Positions 45,678-55,898 are shown, numbered from the stretch's first letter. The stretch is 64,000 nucleotides of DNA from Streptococcus australis (GCF_015553625.1 NZ_JADNGY010000009.1:20921-84920); one strand, 5' to 3'. A program made the numbers and translations. Notes: generated by a model from the sequence alone, not told the origin.

Positions 45678-46922
45678 TCAAATTATTCCTTTCTCGTGTA
45701 GTCGACTCAATTGTTTCTGTCTCAATAGTCGACTTTCTTTTTTCCGTTCTTCACTCACTCTATTTTGATGGCTCATGGATAACAATAAGCCAATCCCAAT
45801 AAGGTTACTCACAATAGCGGATCCTCCTTGTGAGATAAAAGGCAAGGGAATTCCAGTGAGAGGCAAGATCCCAGTTACAGCCCCAATATTCTCAAATATG
45901 TGGAAGACCAACATCATGATGAAACCAGTTGAGATATAGGTGTAAAATTGATTATTGGATTTCAGGGTAATGCGCAACATCTTATAAACTAGAAACATGT
46001 ATAAGAGAAGGAGGCACAGTCCTCCTACAAATCCAAAATCTTCCGCGATGACAGTAAAAATCATATCACTCTCCCTGACCGGGATTAACAGATTAGATAC
46101 ATTAAAACCTTGCCCCAATAGACCACCGCTGGCAATGGCCAGCTGTCCCTGAGCCTGTTGGAAGGTCATGGTTTGTGCATAATCAAAAGGATTCAACCAG
46201 GCTAAAATGCGATTCATCTGATAGGTGGGCATCCCCAGAGTTTGATGGAGAAAGGCCCGCCCACCGTCGGATAGAAAGACAGCCAAAAAGAGAGCAATTC
46301 CACCTGCGAGGGTCAAAAAGACTGGTAAAATGATTTTCCAAGAGACCCCTGAAATAAGGACTACTCCAGAGAAGATAGCCATAAATACCAAGGAGGTTCC
46401 AAAATCATGTTGAAAGGCTAGAAGCCCTAGGACCGGTATGGTATAGGCAGCAATTTGGAGAATGAGAAAAAAGTCTTTTTTTAGCGTCCGATCTTCTTCC
46501 CTATTGTTTCGTAAAAAATGAACAATCGCACGAGAGACCATCAAGATATAAGAAATTTTCATAAACTCTGATGGCTGAAAAAGGCTGATCCCCTTGTAGG
46601 CCACCCAGTTTTTAGAACCGGTCGAAGCAACCAGGTTTGGGTTGTAAAAATAAAGGGGCGAGACCATTAAGACCAAGCCAAAGACATACAAATAGGGCGT
46701 TACTTTCCATAAAAATTCTGTATTAAAGAGCATAACGACAAAACTAATCATACATCCTAAAACAATCCAGGCAACCTGTTGGCCTAAAATAGACCAAACC
46801 AAGTCAGGATAATCATTCGAAACTGCAATGTAGACTGCCACCACACCAAATGCTAATAATAACAAAACAGTGGTGATCAAGGAGAAATCTCCTCTAAGTT
46901 TGAAAGACTGACGTCTCTTCAT
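45678..46922 (-). CDS. rodA: Rod shape / peripheral peptidoglycan glycosyltransferase RodA
   Basis: 414 aa, SEDS family, 10 TM helices. Typical motifs: 'STGSKNWVAYKGISLFQPSEFMKISYI' region (about 118-144), 'LLAFQHDFGTSLVF' with the catalytic-type Asp, 'AIASGGLLGQGF' and 'VTGILPLTGIPLPFISQGGSA' near the C-terminus. RodA rather than FtsW is chosen from the neighbourhood (DJ-1, HAD, gyrB), as in other streptococci. It polymerises lipid II with a class B PBP for peripheral growth. Confidence 0.87.
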   Translation of the reverse strand: MKRRQSFKLRGDFSLITTVLLLLAFGVVAVYIAVSNDYPDLVWSILGQQVAWIVLGCMISFVVMLFNTEFLWKVTPYLYVFGLVLMVSPLYFYNPNLVASTGSKNWVAYKGISLFQPSEFMKISYILMVSRAIVHFLRNNREEDRTLKKDFFLILQIAAYTIPVLGLLAFQHDFGTSLVFMAIFSGVVLISGVSWKIILPVFLTLAGGIALFLAVFLSDGGRAFLHQTLGMPTYQMNRILAWLNPFDYAQTMTFQQAQGQLAIASGGLLGQGFNVSNLLIPVRESDMIFTVIAEDFGFVGGLCLLLLYMFLVYKMLRITLKSNNQFYTYISTGFIMMLVFHIFENIGAVTGILPLTGIPLPFISQGGSAIVSNLIGIGLLLSMSHQNRVSEERKKESRLLRQKQLSRLHEKGII

Positions 46923-46938
46923 TTCATCTCCCTTTCAT

Positions 46939-47946
46939 TTAGATTCCTAAAATGTGTTGAAGTAGCAAACTAGAAATGGATACAGCTAGCCAGGCCACAA
47001 GGCCGATGAGGAGAGGAGCACCCCCCTGCTTACGGAAGGCCTGAATAGACACTTGACTTCCAATGCCAACCAAGGCCATGGCCATCAAATATTGTGACAA
47101 CCATTTACAGAAGGGAATCCAAGAACTTGGAAACCAGCCAAAGGACGTCACTAAAGAAGCCAAAAGGAAGTAAAAAATAAACCAAGGAACAATTTTACTC
47201 AATGCCACTTGCTTGCCTTCTCGATCCTGTTTCGACCGTCCTAGTAGTTTTAGTCCCAACATCCCAAAACAGATTGGAATAATCATCAGAGCTCGGGTCA
47301 ACTTTACAACCGTAGCCACTTCACCAGCTACTTTACTATAGGAAAATGCGGCCGCTACAACAGATGAGGTATCATTAATGGCCGTTCCTGCCCAAAAACC
47401 AAATTGCCGATCCGTCATAGCAAGGAGGTGACCAAAGAAAGGAAAGAGGAAAACCGCTAGAATATTGAAGAAAAAGATTGTCGACATGGACAGAGCGATG
47501 TCATTTTCATCAGCTTCTAGAACGGGAGAGGCTGCCGCGATTGCAGAACCTCCACAAATAGCTGTCCCCATTCCAACCAAGGCTGTTAAGATCTTTGGAG
47601 CTTTTAAGAGGTAGCCCATTGCAAAAGCAGAGAGAAAGGCAATACTGATAGTCGGTAAACTAATGACCAAAGAAGACAGGCCCAATTGGGTCACCTTTTG
47701 AAAGGACATGGTAAAGCCCATCAAGATAATGGAATATTGCAAGAGTTTTTTCCCTGAATAGGCTAGTCCCGGCCTGCTATTTTGAGGCAAGAGTTGACTA
47801 GCATTCAAGAGGATCCCACATAGGATAGCAAAGAGACTAGAGCCAAGGATAGGTACTGCTTTTCCTAACACCATAGATAGTCCTGCTGTGAGAGCGGCTA
47901 GCAAGACACCGGGAACATACTGAGTTCCATTGGGTTTTTGATTCAT
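46939..47946 (-). CDS. YeiH/UPF0324 family putative sulfate exporter
   Basis: 335 aa from the ATG at 47946 (SD AGGAG; the longer frame overlaps dinG). About ten TM helices. 'GMGTAICGGSAIAAASPVLEADE' (about 128-150) and 'FWAGTAINDTSSVVAAAFSYS' (about 186-206) are the two inverted signature loops of this family. The substrate is inferred only from the family name and remains open. It follows dinG by 1 bp, so it is probably in the same transcript. Confidence 0.85.
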   Translation of the reverse strand: MNQKPNGTQYVPGVLLAALTAGLSMVLGKAVPILGSSLFAILCGILLNASQLLPQNSRPGLAYSGKKLLQYSIILMGFTMSFQKVTQLGLSSLVISLPTISIAFLSAFAMGYLLKAPKILTALVGMGTAICGGSAIAAASPVLEADENDIALSMSTIFFFNILAVFLFPFFGHLLAMTDRQFGFWAGTAINDTSSVVAAAFSYSKVAGEVATVVKLTRALMIIPICFGMLGLKLLGRSKQDREGKQVALSKIVPWFIFYFLLASLVTSFGWFPSSWIPFCKWLSQYLMAMALVGIGSQVSIQAFRKQGGAPLLIGLVAWLAVSISSLLLQHILGI

Positions 47947-47947
47947 G

Positions 47948-50407
47948 TTAACTCCTAAATTGTTCAACAACTTCTTTTACTTCTCCTGTCTTAGCAATGA
48001 CAAGAGGAGCTATTTTCTCTAAACTAGCTTGAATCTGCGAACCATATTGACGATTTAATAAGCGTTGATCTAATAAAATGACCAGAGATTCTTGCTCGCT
48101 CGAACGACTCGAGCGTCCAAGAGCCTGCTTCAAGCGTAAGATAGCTAGTGGCAAACTATAATCATAGAAAGGATTTTTCCCTTCTAGGCGCAAGGTTTCA
48201 TGCAGCTTTTGTACAAAGAAATCACTTGGATTATCAAAAGGAATGCGAGGAATGACTTGAATGATTTTTGCTTGCTGGGCAAAATCGACCCCTTCCCAAA
48301 AACTACCGGATCCTAAAAGGACGGAAGCTTCCCCTCTATCAAATCGGCGTTTAATAGTTGCTGCTTCTCCATTCTTATACTGAGCCAGATGCCCCACTGT
48401 CATCAGCTGAGAAGTTGCTAAAAGCAAGTCCTTGGAAGTGAACAAGGCAAAGAGAGGCAAGCCAGTAGCTGTTAGATCATCCAAATAACTTGCTAAAGAG
48501 CTAGCTAATTCCTCTTGCGTCAAATTGGTCAAATCAGGAAATTCTCGATCGATGAAGATGGTTTGCCCTTGATGATAGGACAGTTCTTTCCCAATGAATT
48601 GGTAATTCTCAATTCCTAAAATCGAGGCTAGATTGACCTTTTTACTAATGGATAAGGTAGCTGAGACCAAGAGAAGTCTGGTAGTTGTTGGAATAAAGTC
48701 TTGAAGGGAAACCAAGCCCTCTCTTCCAGACTGCAAGCGAATTATCGGATGCTGATTCTCTTGTGTACGATCAATCCAAAAAATTTGAAAACGAGGATCA
48801 AAGACCGTTTTTAATGCAGCCAAGACTGGACTATCTAGTTCAGATAAATCCTGGCGAATTTTTTTCACCTGTTCCGGTGTTAGTTCGACCTTTCTGCTAC
48901 CCGATTCAAGATGTTTGAGTAGAGCATTCAATTCAAATTGGAGACTCTCAAGGATCCGTCGTTTCAGCAAGGATTTTTCTATTTCTATCTCCCGTTGCAG
49001 ATCTAGCATGAAATCTGATAATGATAAGGAAGCCCTTGAAAACTGCTCCAATGAAAAATAAAGTTTTTGTGCTTCATCCACCACTAGAGTCCGATTTTCT
49101 ACTAGAGAAGGATCATCTTCTAATCGAGTCAATAAATAGGCATGATTGGTGAGCAAGACCCGACTCATTTTGGCTTTTTCTTGACCGAGATGCCAAAAAT
49201 CTTCTGTGTAAAATAAAGATTTTTTTGATAGCTTTCCGTCATGACGGATTCGTTGAACAAAATTCCCGTAACGATGGAGCTGTCCCACTTCGTTTAGATC
49301 ACCCGTCCTTGTTTGGGTCAGCCAGACTAGCAATTGCATTTTGAACCGATTCCAGAGGCGATTTTCCTCTGGTTCATGCAAGATTCGAAAGAACTCATCC
49401 AGTTTTAGATAATTTTGAGGACTCTTTAGGCTATGAAAAGAAGTCTGAAAAACGTCCTCAATCATCTTAGCTTCCTGTTGCATGATTTGGTCTTGTAAGA
49501 CCTTGGTTGGAACACTGACAACAATCTGGTCCTTTGTATGCGCTAGTAAGGGAAGGAGGTAGCCATAGGTTTTTCCAATCCCAGTAGGTCCCTCGATAAA
49601 GGTTGCTACTTCTCTTGAAGACTGAAGACTTTCTTCAATTGACTGGGCAAACTCTTGTTGCAAGGGACGGGGTTCCATGCCCATTAACTGGATATTAATA
49701 TCAAACTGATCAGAAAAATTCTTGGCATCTCTTTTGATCAGAGGCTTACGAAGAAAAATCCCATGGTGAGATGTCAAGTCCTCTTTATGAAAAGCTCCCG
49801 CATCCTCGAATGCATCCTCTATCAAGAGTCTCGACTCGTAAATCAGATTATCAGAAAATGATAGCAAGGTTTCCACCAATTCCCTTGGTAAGGAAGCAAT
49901 CGTTTCACGAAGCTTAAGAAATAGCTGGGCGGTTGCTTGCGCATCAGAAATAGCTGAGTGAGCATGGTCTAGAGGAATCGCCAATTCTTCACACAGGCTA
50001 CTTAAATTGTATCTTTCTAATGTTGGGAAAAAGACTTGGGCCAATTCAACCGTATCGATCCGGGGGGTTATGAGCTCAAAGCCTTCCCAAAACAATGATT
50101 CTGCCAAGAGATTGGCATCAAATTTGACATTATGAGCCACAAAGACAGCATCTTCAATCAGTTCGTATACTTGTCTGGCCACCTGTGAAAAGTCAGGGGC
50201 CTTCCTGAGTTGCTGATTGGTAATCCCAGTCAGTTGACGAATATGTTCGTCTAGTTCCTCATGCGGATTGACATCAGTCTCATAGGTCTCTACAATCTGC
50301 CCATCTTGAATGATGACAATCCCGATTTGAATAATTTTTGCATTGCTGCTTGCACTGGTCGCTTCTAGGTCCACGACAGCATATTTTCTTTTAACATTCG
50401 TCGTCAT
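47948..50407 (-). CDS. dinG: DinG-type helicase with DnaQ exonuclease domain
   Basis: 819 aa. An N-terminal DEDDh exonuclease ('YAVVDLEATSASSNAKIIQIG', 'FVAHNVKFDANLL', 'HSAISDAQATAQLF', residues 8-170) is fused to an XPD-like SF2 helicase: motif I 'EGPTGIGKTYGY' (about 275), motif II 'LVVDEAQKL', motif V/VI 'GSFWEGVDFAQQ' and 'LKQALGRSSRSSEQES'. The Fe-S Cys cluster of E. coli DinG is not evident, as usual for Gram-positive DinG. The -10 TATAAT (50418-50423) is 10 bp from the ATG and no SD is seen, so the leader is very short. Confidence 0.9.
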   Translation of the reverse strand: MTTNVKRKYAVVDLEATSASSNAKIIQIGIVIIQDGQIVETYETDVNPHEELDEHIRQLTGITNQQLRKAPDFSQVARQVYELIEDAVFVAHNVKFDANLLAESLFWEGFELITPRIDTVELAQVFFPTLERYNLSSLCEELAIPLDHAHSAISDAQATAQLFLKLRETIASLPRELVETLLSFSDNLIYESRLLIEDAFEDAGAFHKEDLTSHHGIFLRKPLIKRDAKNFSDQFDINIQLMGMEPRPLQQEFAQSIEESLQSSREVATFIEGPTGIGKTYGYLLPLLAHTKDQIVVSVPTKVLQDQIMQQEAKMIEDVFQTSFHSLKSPQNYLKLDEFFRILHEPEENRLWNRFKMQLLVWLTQTRTGDLNEVGQLHRYGNFVQRIRHDGKLSKKSLFYTEDFWHLGQEKAKMSRVLLTNHAYLLTRLEDDPSLVENRTLVVDEAQKLYFSLEQFSRASLSLSDFMLDLQREIEIEKSLLKRRILESLQFELNALLKHLESGSRKVELTPEQVKKIRQDLSELDSPVLAALKTVFDPRFQIFWIDRTQENQHPIIRLQSGREGLVSLQDFIPTTTRLLLVSATLSISKKVNLASILGIENYQFIGKELSYHQGQTIFIDREFPDLTNLTQEELASSLASYLDDLTATGLPLFALFTSKDLLLATSQLMTVGHLAQYKNGEAATIKRRFDRGEASVLLGSGSFWEGVDFAQQAKIIQVIPRIPFDNPSDFFVQKLHETLRLEGKNPFYDYSLPLAILRLKQALGRSSRSSEQESLVILLDQRLLNRQYGSQIQASLEKIAPLVIAKTGEVKEVVEQFRS

Positions 50408-50565
50408 AGCACTTAAAATTATATCATTTTCCGACTCGCTTTGCTTGGTATTTTATGACATTGAAAGGACCAAATCCAGCCAAGCGACGATTCTTCGGTT
50501 TCTAGAGGCGTTTTAGTCAGCTATTTTACAATATTTTTGATAGACTAATAGAGAAAGGAGCTCTT

Positions 50566-51207
50566 ATGAAAATCCACCGCATTGTCAATCCCATCGCTTA
50601 TGAAAACACCTACTTGCTTGAAAACGAGGACTATCTTCTGGTCGTTGATCCCGGGAGTGCTTGGGAACAAATTCGCAGCCGCATCGATCAACTCGCAAAA
50701 CCAATTGCTGCTATTCTCCTCACCCATACCCACTACGACCATATCATGAGTTTAGAGAAGGTACGGGAAACTTATGGCCATCCACCTGTTTATGTAGATG
50801 CTCATGAAGCAGCCTGGCTTCAAAGTCCTGTAGACAATCTTTCTGGTTTAGACCGCCATTCTGATTTAACGGATGTGGTCTGCCAGCCAGCCGAAGAGCA
50901 TTTTGAATACCGAACAGATTATCATTTGAATAACTTCCATTTTTATGTTCTTCACACACCAGGACATTCCATCGGAGGGGTCTCCTTGGTCTTTCCTGAT
51001 GACCACCTTGTCTTGACAGGAGATGCCCTTTTCCGAGAAACCATTGGACGGACCGATTTGCCAACAGGAAGCGGTCCCCAACTCCTTGAAAGTATTGAGA
51101 CACAATTGCTCACTCTTCCATCCTCTTATGCAGTATACCCAGGACATGGGAATGATACCACTATCGGTCATGAAAAAATGTTTAATCCCTTCTTTCGAAA
51201 TCGATAA
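50566..51207 (+). CDS. MBL-fold hydrolase (glyoxalase II-like)
   Basis: 213 aa. The metal-binding motif 'LLTHTHYDHIMS' (HxHxDH), the downstream 'HTPGHSIGGVSLV' His and 'LTGDALFRETIGRTDLP' Asp, plus 'YPGHGNDTTIGHEK' His make a complete dinuclear site. It resembles hydroxyacylglutathione hydrolase-like proteins of streptococci, though glutathione use is not shown. SD AAAGGAG. Single gene with a bidirectional terminator. Confidence 0.88.
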   Translation: MKIHRIVNPIAYENTYLLENEDYLLVVDPGSAWEQIRSRIDQLAKPIAAILLTHTHYDHIMSLEKVRETYGHPPVYVDAHEAAWLQSPVDNLSGLDRHSDLTDVVCQPAEEHFEYRTDYHLNNFHFYVLHTPGHSIGGVSLVFPDDHLVLTGDALFRETIGRTDLPTGSGPQLLESIETQLLTLPSSYAVYPGHGNDTTIGHEKMFNPFFRNR

Positions 51208-51240
51208 AAAAGGAAGTTCATCTGAACTTCCTTTTTTGTA
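51206..51240. terminator. Bidirectional terminator between the MBL gene and ftsX
   Basis: AAAAAAGGAAGTTCA pairs with TGAACTTCCTTTTTT. Confidence 0.85.
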
Positions 51241-51245
51241 TAATC

Positions 51246-52172
51246 TTAAATCTTTAAGAAACGTCTCATTGAAATAGATGAGCCAAGTGCTCCAATTAAA
51301 ATACCGAGACCAAACAGTCCTCCGACCATAATCGGAACAAGAAGGTTTGGACTATATAAGAACAATTTCTGATCTTGTAGGGTATTGTACATAGACTTGT
51401 AGACAATATTATAGACATAATAAAGCAAGAGAGCTGGCGGGATTGCACCAATCAAGCCAATCCAGGCACCTTCCAGAAGGAATGGCGCACGAATATAGCC
51501 ACTCTTAGCACCTACTAGACGCATAATCTTGATTTCTCGACTTCGTGAAATAATGGTAATCCGAATCGTATTAGAAATCAAGAAGACTGCGATAAAGATA
51601 AGTAAACCAGCACCAATCAAGCCCCAAATACGGATGAAGTTCCCGAGAGCAAAGAGACGTTGAGTATCAACTCCCCCATCTTTTACTTCAGACACCCCTT
51701 CGATTTTCTTAGCGGCCTTGGAAACTTCTTTTACATACTTAGGAGCAGTTGTCTCTACAAAATAGGCATCATAGAGTGGATTGGCATCCCCGTCAAAAAT
51801 TTTCCAGTTGTTACCGGCAGTCTTGATCAAGTTTTCATATTGTTCTTCCTTGCTGGAGAACTCAACTTTATCAACATTCTTCATGGCTGTCAACGCATTA
51901 TAGACTTTCTTGTAGTCCTCATTATCAACCATCTGGCCTTCTTTTTCAATCTGCTGGCTTTGATCTTGGATATCCTTACGCATATAGACAACAATCCGTA
52001 CACTATTTTGAATATCATCTGATAGCTTAATCGTATTCGCAATAACTGAGGCAAAAATCGCTACAAGTCCAAGTGTAATCATCACCGAACTAACCGCAGC
52101 AATGGTCATCCAGCCATTCCGTTTTAAACTTTTAAATGATTCAATGAGATGGCGGAAAAATCTTCTAATCAT
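51246..52172 (-). CDS. ftsX: Cell division protein FtsX
   Basis: 308 aa from the ATG at 52172, overlapping ftsE by 8 bp; the longer frame is internal to ftsE. Four TM helices: one near 25-45, an extracellular domain (about 50-175) that would bind PcsB in streptococci, and three C-terminal TM helices with 'SREIKIMRLVGAKSGYIRAPF', the FtsX coupling helix. It forms a complex with FtsE that activates peptidoglycan hydrolysis at division. Confidence 0.95.
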   Translation of the reverse strand: MIRRFFRHLIESFKSLKRNGWMTIAAVSSVMITLGLVAIFASVIANTIKLSDDIQNSVRIVVYMRKDIQDQSQQIEKEGQMVDNEDYKKVYNALTAMKNVDKVEFSSKEEQYENLIKTAGNNWKIFDGDANPLYDAYFVETTAPKYVKEVSKAAKKIEGVSEVKDGGVDTQRLFALGNFIRIWGLIGAGLLIFIAVFLISNTIRITIISRSREIKIMRLVGAKSGYIRAPFLLEGAWIGLIGAIPPALLLYYVYNIVYKSMYNTLQDQKLFLYSPNLLVPIMVGGLFGLGILIGALGSSISMRRFLKI

Positions 52173-52857
52173 CGTATCCGTACTCTCCTTCCGCTTCATC
52201 CCGTACAACACGGCCATTTTCAATGGCGATAACACGGTGACGAAGTGTATTTACAATTTGGCTATTATGAGTCGCCATCAAAACAGTGGTACCTTGCAAA
52301 TTAATTCGCTCTAAGAGGTTCATAATTTCCCAAGAGTTATCTGGGTCCAAGTTCCCTGTTGGTTCGTCCGCAATCAATACTTTAGGATTGTTGACGATGG
52401 CACGCGCGATAGCGATCCGTTGTTGCTCACCACCTGAAAGCTCATTTGGGAATGAACGAACCTTGTGTTTCAAACCAACAAGGTCTAAAACTTCCATAAC
52501 GCGTTTTTTAATGTTGCTACGACGCTCTCCGATTACTTCCATTGCGTAGGCAATATTTTCATAAACGGTCTTTTTAGGAAGCAATTTGTAGTCTTGGAAG
52601 ACTACCCCAACGTTCCGACGCAACATCGGAATATCGCGTTTTTTGATTTTATCTAAATCAAAACCAGCAACTTTCAAGCTACCTTTATCATGCTTCACCT
52701 CACGGTAAAGCAAGCGAATAAAGGTTGATTTACCTGCACCAGAAGGTCCTACAATATAGGCAAATTCTCCTGGTTCAATATGAACGGTCACTCCTCGAAG
52801 AGCTGTCGTTCCGTTGTCATACTTTTTGACAACATCTTTCATTTCAATCATTGACAT
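52165..52857 (-). CDS. ftsE: Cell division ATP-binding protein FtsE
   Basis: 230 aa from the ATG at 52857 (MSMIEMKDVVKKYDNG), with the SD AAAGGAA. Walker A GPSGAGKST, Q-loop 'VVFQDYKLLP', signature [14 protein letters not shown], Walker B 'VLIADEPTGNLDP', H-loop 'ATHNSQ'. 'EPGEFAYIVGPSGAGKSTFIRLLYRE' type context and the place between prfB and ftsX identify FtsE. It starts 42 bp after prfB. Confidence 0.96.
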   Translation of the reverse strand: MSMIEMKDVVKKYDNGTTALRGVTVHIEPGEFAYIVGPSGAGKSTFIRLLYREVKHDKGSLKVAGFDLDKIKKRDIPMLRRNVGVVFQDYKLLPKKTVYENIAYAMEVIGERRSNIKKRVMEVLDLVGLKHKVRSFPNELSGGEQQRIAIARAIVNNPKVLIADEPTGNLDPDNSWEIMNLLERINLQGTTVLMATHNSQIVNTLRHRVIAIENGRVVRDEAEGEYGYDD

Positions 52858-52899
52858 GTATTGAAAATTCCTTTCCACATTTTATATAGAAGGAGGACT

Positions 52900-53995
52900 T
52901 TAATTGAGACGCCATTTTAAATAGGCATCAATAAAGCCATCAATATCTCCGTCCATTACTTTATCAACTTGGGCCACTTCATAGCTTGTACGGTGATCCT
53001 TCACCATGGTATATGGTGTAAAGACGTAAGAGCGAATCTGACTTCCCCAGGTGATTTCTTTTTTATCACCCTTTAAGGAATCCACTTCAGCTGCCTTCTT
53101 TTCTTGCTCCAATTGATAAAGTTTCGCCTGCAACATTTTCATTGCACGGTCACGGTTTCCGTACTGAGTCCGGTCAACCGTCGAAGCAACTACAATCCCT
53201 GTTGGGATGTGAGTCAAACGAACACCTGTAGAAACCTTGTTGACATTTTGTCCACCAGCTCCACCCGAACGGAAGGTATCCATCTTGATATCATCATCTC
53301 GGACTTCCACTTCAATGGTATCATCCAATTCTGGCATGACTTCAACTGATGTGAAGGATGTATGGCGACGTTTAGCTGAGTCGAATGGCGAGATCCGTAC
53401 CAAACGGTGAACGCCCATTTCAGATTTCAACAAGCCATAGGCATGCGGTCCTTCAAAAGACAAGGTAACAGATTTAATCCCAGCCTCGTCTCCTGCCTGA
53501 TAGTCCAAGACTTCCACCTTGAAGCCATGAGCATTTCCGAAGCGGGTATACATCCGAAGAAGCATATCTCCCCAGTCCTGAGCCTCAGTACCACCAGATC
53601 CCGGATGGATTTCCAAGATTGCATTATTATTATCATAGGGTTCTGATAAGAGAAGCGTCATCTCATAACTGGTCATCATCTTATCCAACTCTGTCAACTT
53701 CTCTTCTAGCTCTTCGTGAACGGATTCATCTTCTGAGAGAAACTCAAGAAGGATTTCGGATTCATCAAACAAGTCTGTCATTTGATGGAAATTCTCATAG
53801 GTTTGTTTCAACTCATTTAATTCCTGGGATGTCTTTTGCGCCGCAATATTATCATCCCAAAAATCAGGTTCTGTCATTTTGTTTTCCAAAATGGCAATTT
53901 CTTCTTCCAGACCCTCTAAGTCAAAGAGACCCCCTGAAAGAAGCTAATTTTTCACGATTCGCGTCAATTTTCTGACGGATTTCTGAAATATCCAT
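52900..53995 (-). CDS. prfB: Peptide chain release factor 2 with programmed +1 frameshift
   Basis: Translation starts at the ATG at 53995 and runs 24 codons to an in-frame UGA (53921-53923). The slippery sequence CUU-UGA-C, with the SD-like AGGGGG (53930-53935) upstream, shifts the ribosome +1 into the 329-aa main frame, giving 364 aa. RF2 features: '[20 protein letters not shown]' catalytic GGQ and the stop-recognition SPF ('[14 protein letters not shown]'). When RF2 is scarce, frameshifting rises, so synthesis is autoregulated. Upstream TGGTATAAT is an extended -10. Confidence 0.96.
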
Positions 53996-54177
53996 AAGTA
54001 CCTCTTTCTAAGTATCAGTCTATTATACCACAAACCCCGTCATTTGCACATAGTAAGAGATAGTAAGAATAGTTTACCCTACAAAAATCGCATAAAACCA
54101 GGTCGTTGTCACCTCCCTTGTTACATAATTGTTAGATTTGTTACATGTTGGTTACCTTTCTCTTTCTCATCAACTTA

Positions 54178-54192
54178 TGATACACTAGTGAT
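54178..54192 (+). promoter_or_regulatory. Extended -10 at the phosphoesterase start
   Basis: TGATACACT, hexamer at 54181-54186, with the ATG beginning seven bases later (54193) and no SD. The mRNA is probably leaderless. Confidence 0.5.
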
Positions 54193-55050
54193 ATGACACG
54201 TATTGGTTTTATGAGTGACCTGCACCTGGATTCCAATCAGTTTGGCGAGGCCGAACGCATGCAACTCCTGCAGGTCCTACAAGAAGAACAGATTGATCAT
54301 CTTCATCTAGCTGGAGACATCTCTAATGACTTTAAACAGATAAGCCTTCCCTTCATTCAGGACCTCCAAAGACAGCTTCCTGTCTCCTTTAACCTGGGCA
54401 ATCACGATATGCTATCTCTTTCAGAAGAAGAAATCAAGCAGTATGATTTTCAGGTCCAGACCTTTGGAGACAGCCATTTAGTATCTCTTGCTGGATGGTA
54501 CGATTATAGCTTTGTTCCTGAAAAGAGCAAGGAAGCCCACCTGCGTACCAAGAATACTTTCTGGTTTGATCGAAGATTGGAACGTCCTTTAGATGATCCA
54601 ACCATCACGCAAGAAGATCTCTTCCGATTGGATCAGGTCCTCGCTTCTTTAGATGGTAGAATCATCGTCGCTCTTCACTTTGTCCCCCACAAGGACTTCC
54701 TCGTTAGTCACCCCTACTTTCAGAAATTCAACGCCTTCTTAGGTAGTCAAGCTTTTCACGATCTCTTTGTAAAGCACGAGGTAGCTGATGTCGTCTTCGG
54801 ACACTTGCATCATCGCCATCCTTCCAGAGCCATCGATAACGTCCATTATCACATGCGGCCTCTTGGCTATATTCGAGAATGGCAACTGACAGAAGACTTT
54901 TTCAAGGCCTATCCACAGTACAAGATCCCTCACATGTATCGTCTTCATAAACGCTACAACGCTGTGAAAGACTTACCTGAATTTCATCAATACAAAAGAC
55001 AGCAGTTAGCAAGCGAATTTCGTCAGGCTTTAACCATCCTTGACTGCTAA
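54193..55050 (+). CDS. Metallophosphoesterase
   Basis: 285 aa. Calcineurin-like motifs are complete: 'GFMSDLHLDSN' (D-x-H), 'LAGDISND' (G-D), 'NLGNHDML' (GNHD), 'VALHFVPHKDF' (H) and 'VVFGHLHHRHPS' (G-H-x-H). The C-terminal 60 residues are basic and helical. It resembles uncharacterised streptococcal phosphoesterases; the substrate is unknown. Cytoplasmic, single gene. Confidence 0.85.
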   Translation: MTRIGFMSDLHLDSNQFGEAERMQLLQVLQEEQIDHLHLAGDISNDFKQISLPFIQDLQRQLPVSFNLGNHDMLSLSEEEIKQYDFQVQTFGDSHLVSLAGWYDYSFVPEKSKEAHLRTKNTFWFDRRLERPLDDPTITQEDLFRLDQVLASLDGRIIVALHFVPHKDFLVSHPYFQKFNAFLGSQAFHDLFVKHEVADVVFGHLHHRHPSRAIDNVHYHMRPLGYIREWQLTEDFFKAYPQYKIPHMYRLHKRYNAVKDLPEFHQYKRQQLASEFRQALTILDC

Positions 55051-55053
55051 AAA

Positions 55054-55097
55054 GAAAAAGATTTCGACCCCACAGGGAATCGAAATCTTTTTTTCGT
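55054..55097. terminator. Bidirectional terminator between the phosphoesterase and aquaporin genes
   Basis: AAAGATTTCGA, loop, TCGAAATCTTTTTTT. Confidence 0.85.
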
Positions 55098-55106
55098 TAA
55101 AATAGC

Positions 55107-55775
55107 TTAAGCTTCAGTTTCAAGGAGATTCTTTGCAACAAGCGCTGCCAAGACACCACCAACGATTGGAGCAAGGATAAAGATCCAAATTTGTTGGAGG
55201 GCTGCACCACCTACAAAGAGTGCAGGAGCCAAGCTACGAGCTGGGTTTACAGAAAGACCTGTAATGTTCAAACCTACAAGAATGATCAAGGTCAAGCTCA
55301 AACCGATGACAAGACCAGCAATCTTCCCGTTTCCTTTAGAAGCTGATGTCACTGTCATGATGACCAAGATAAAGATAAAGGATGCAATCACTTCAAACAA
55401 GAAACCGCCAAATGGAGTTACTCCTTTAGCCAAGGCATTTTCACCAAGACTAGCTGTTGACATCCCTGAATTAGACAAAAGGAAGAAGACAGAAGCAGTC
55501 GCAAGGAAAGCTCCTACTACTTGCGCTACAATGTAGTTGACTAAGTCTTTAGATGACAAGCGTTTGTTGACAAACATAGCAATCGAAACAGCAGGATTCA
55601 AGTGAGCACCAGAAACAGTCCCAATAGAGTATGCAGCTGCAACAATGGACAAACCAAATGCCAAGGCAATTCCTAAATGCCCAAGACCTTCTGTCCCATT
55701 TCCAAAAACAACTGCGCCAGTCCCGATAAAGACAAGCATATATGTGCCGATTACTTCAGCAAAAAACTTTTTCAT
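55107..55775 (-). CDS. aqpZ: Aquaporin Z-type MIP channel
   Basis: 222 aa, six TM helices and two half-helices with NPA motifs: 'GAHLNPAVSIAMFV' (about 57-70) and 'GLSVNPARSLAPAL' (about 173-186). The Arg after the second NPA and the short C-terminal loop suit a water channel rather than the longer glycerol facilitators (GlpF). Promoter on the minus strand TTGAGG (55831-55836), 17 bp, TAAACT (55808-55813). Single gene. Confidence 0.88.
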   Translation of the reverse strand: MKKFFAEVIGTYMLVFIGTGAVVFGNGTEGLGHLGIALAFGLSIVAAAYSIGTVSGAHLNPAVSIAMFVNKRLSSKDLVNYIVAQVVGAFLATASVFFLLSNSGMSTASLGENALAKGVTPFGGFLFEVIASFIFILVIMTVTSASKGNGKIAGLVIGLSLTLIILVGLNITGLSVNPARSLAPALFVGGAALQQIWIFILAPIVGGVLAALVAKNLLETEA

Positions 55776-55863
55776 AATATAAGTTTCCTTTCTTCAAACT
55801 GTTGTCTAGTTTATCAAAAATCCAGTCTTGCCTCAAGAAATATGCCCAGACATCTCTGCACAC

Positions 55864-55890
55864 AAAAAAGCCATCCGAAGATGACTTTTG
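55864..55890 (-). terminator. Terminator of the P-type ATPase gene
   Basis: AAAAAGCCATC, 4-nt loop, GATGACTTTT; A6 on the plus strand gives U6 on the minus strand. Confidence 0.65.
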
Positions 55891-55898
55891 ATACGCGT

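Noticed and set aside
53889..53995. Apparent frameshift mutation at the start of prfB
   Set aside because: The CUU-UGA-C slip site with upstream AGGGGG is the conserved programmed frameshift of RF2 genes, so the gene is intact.
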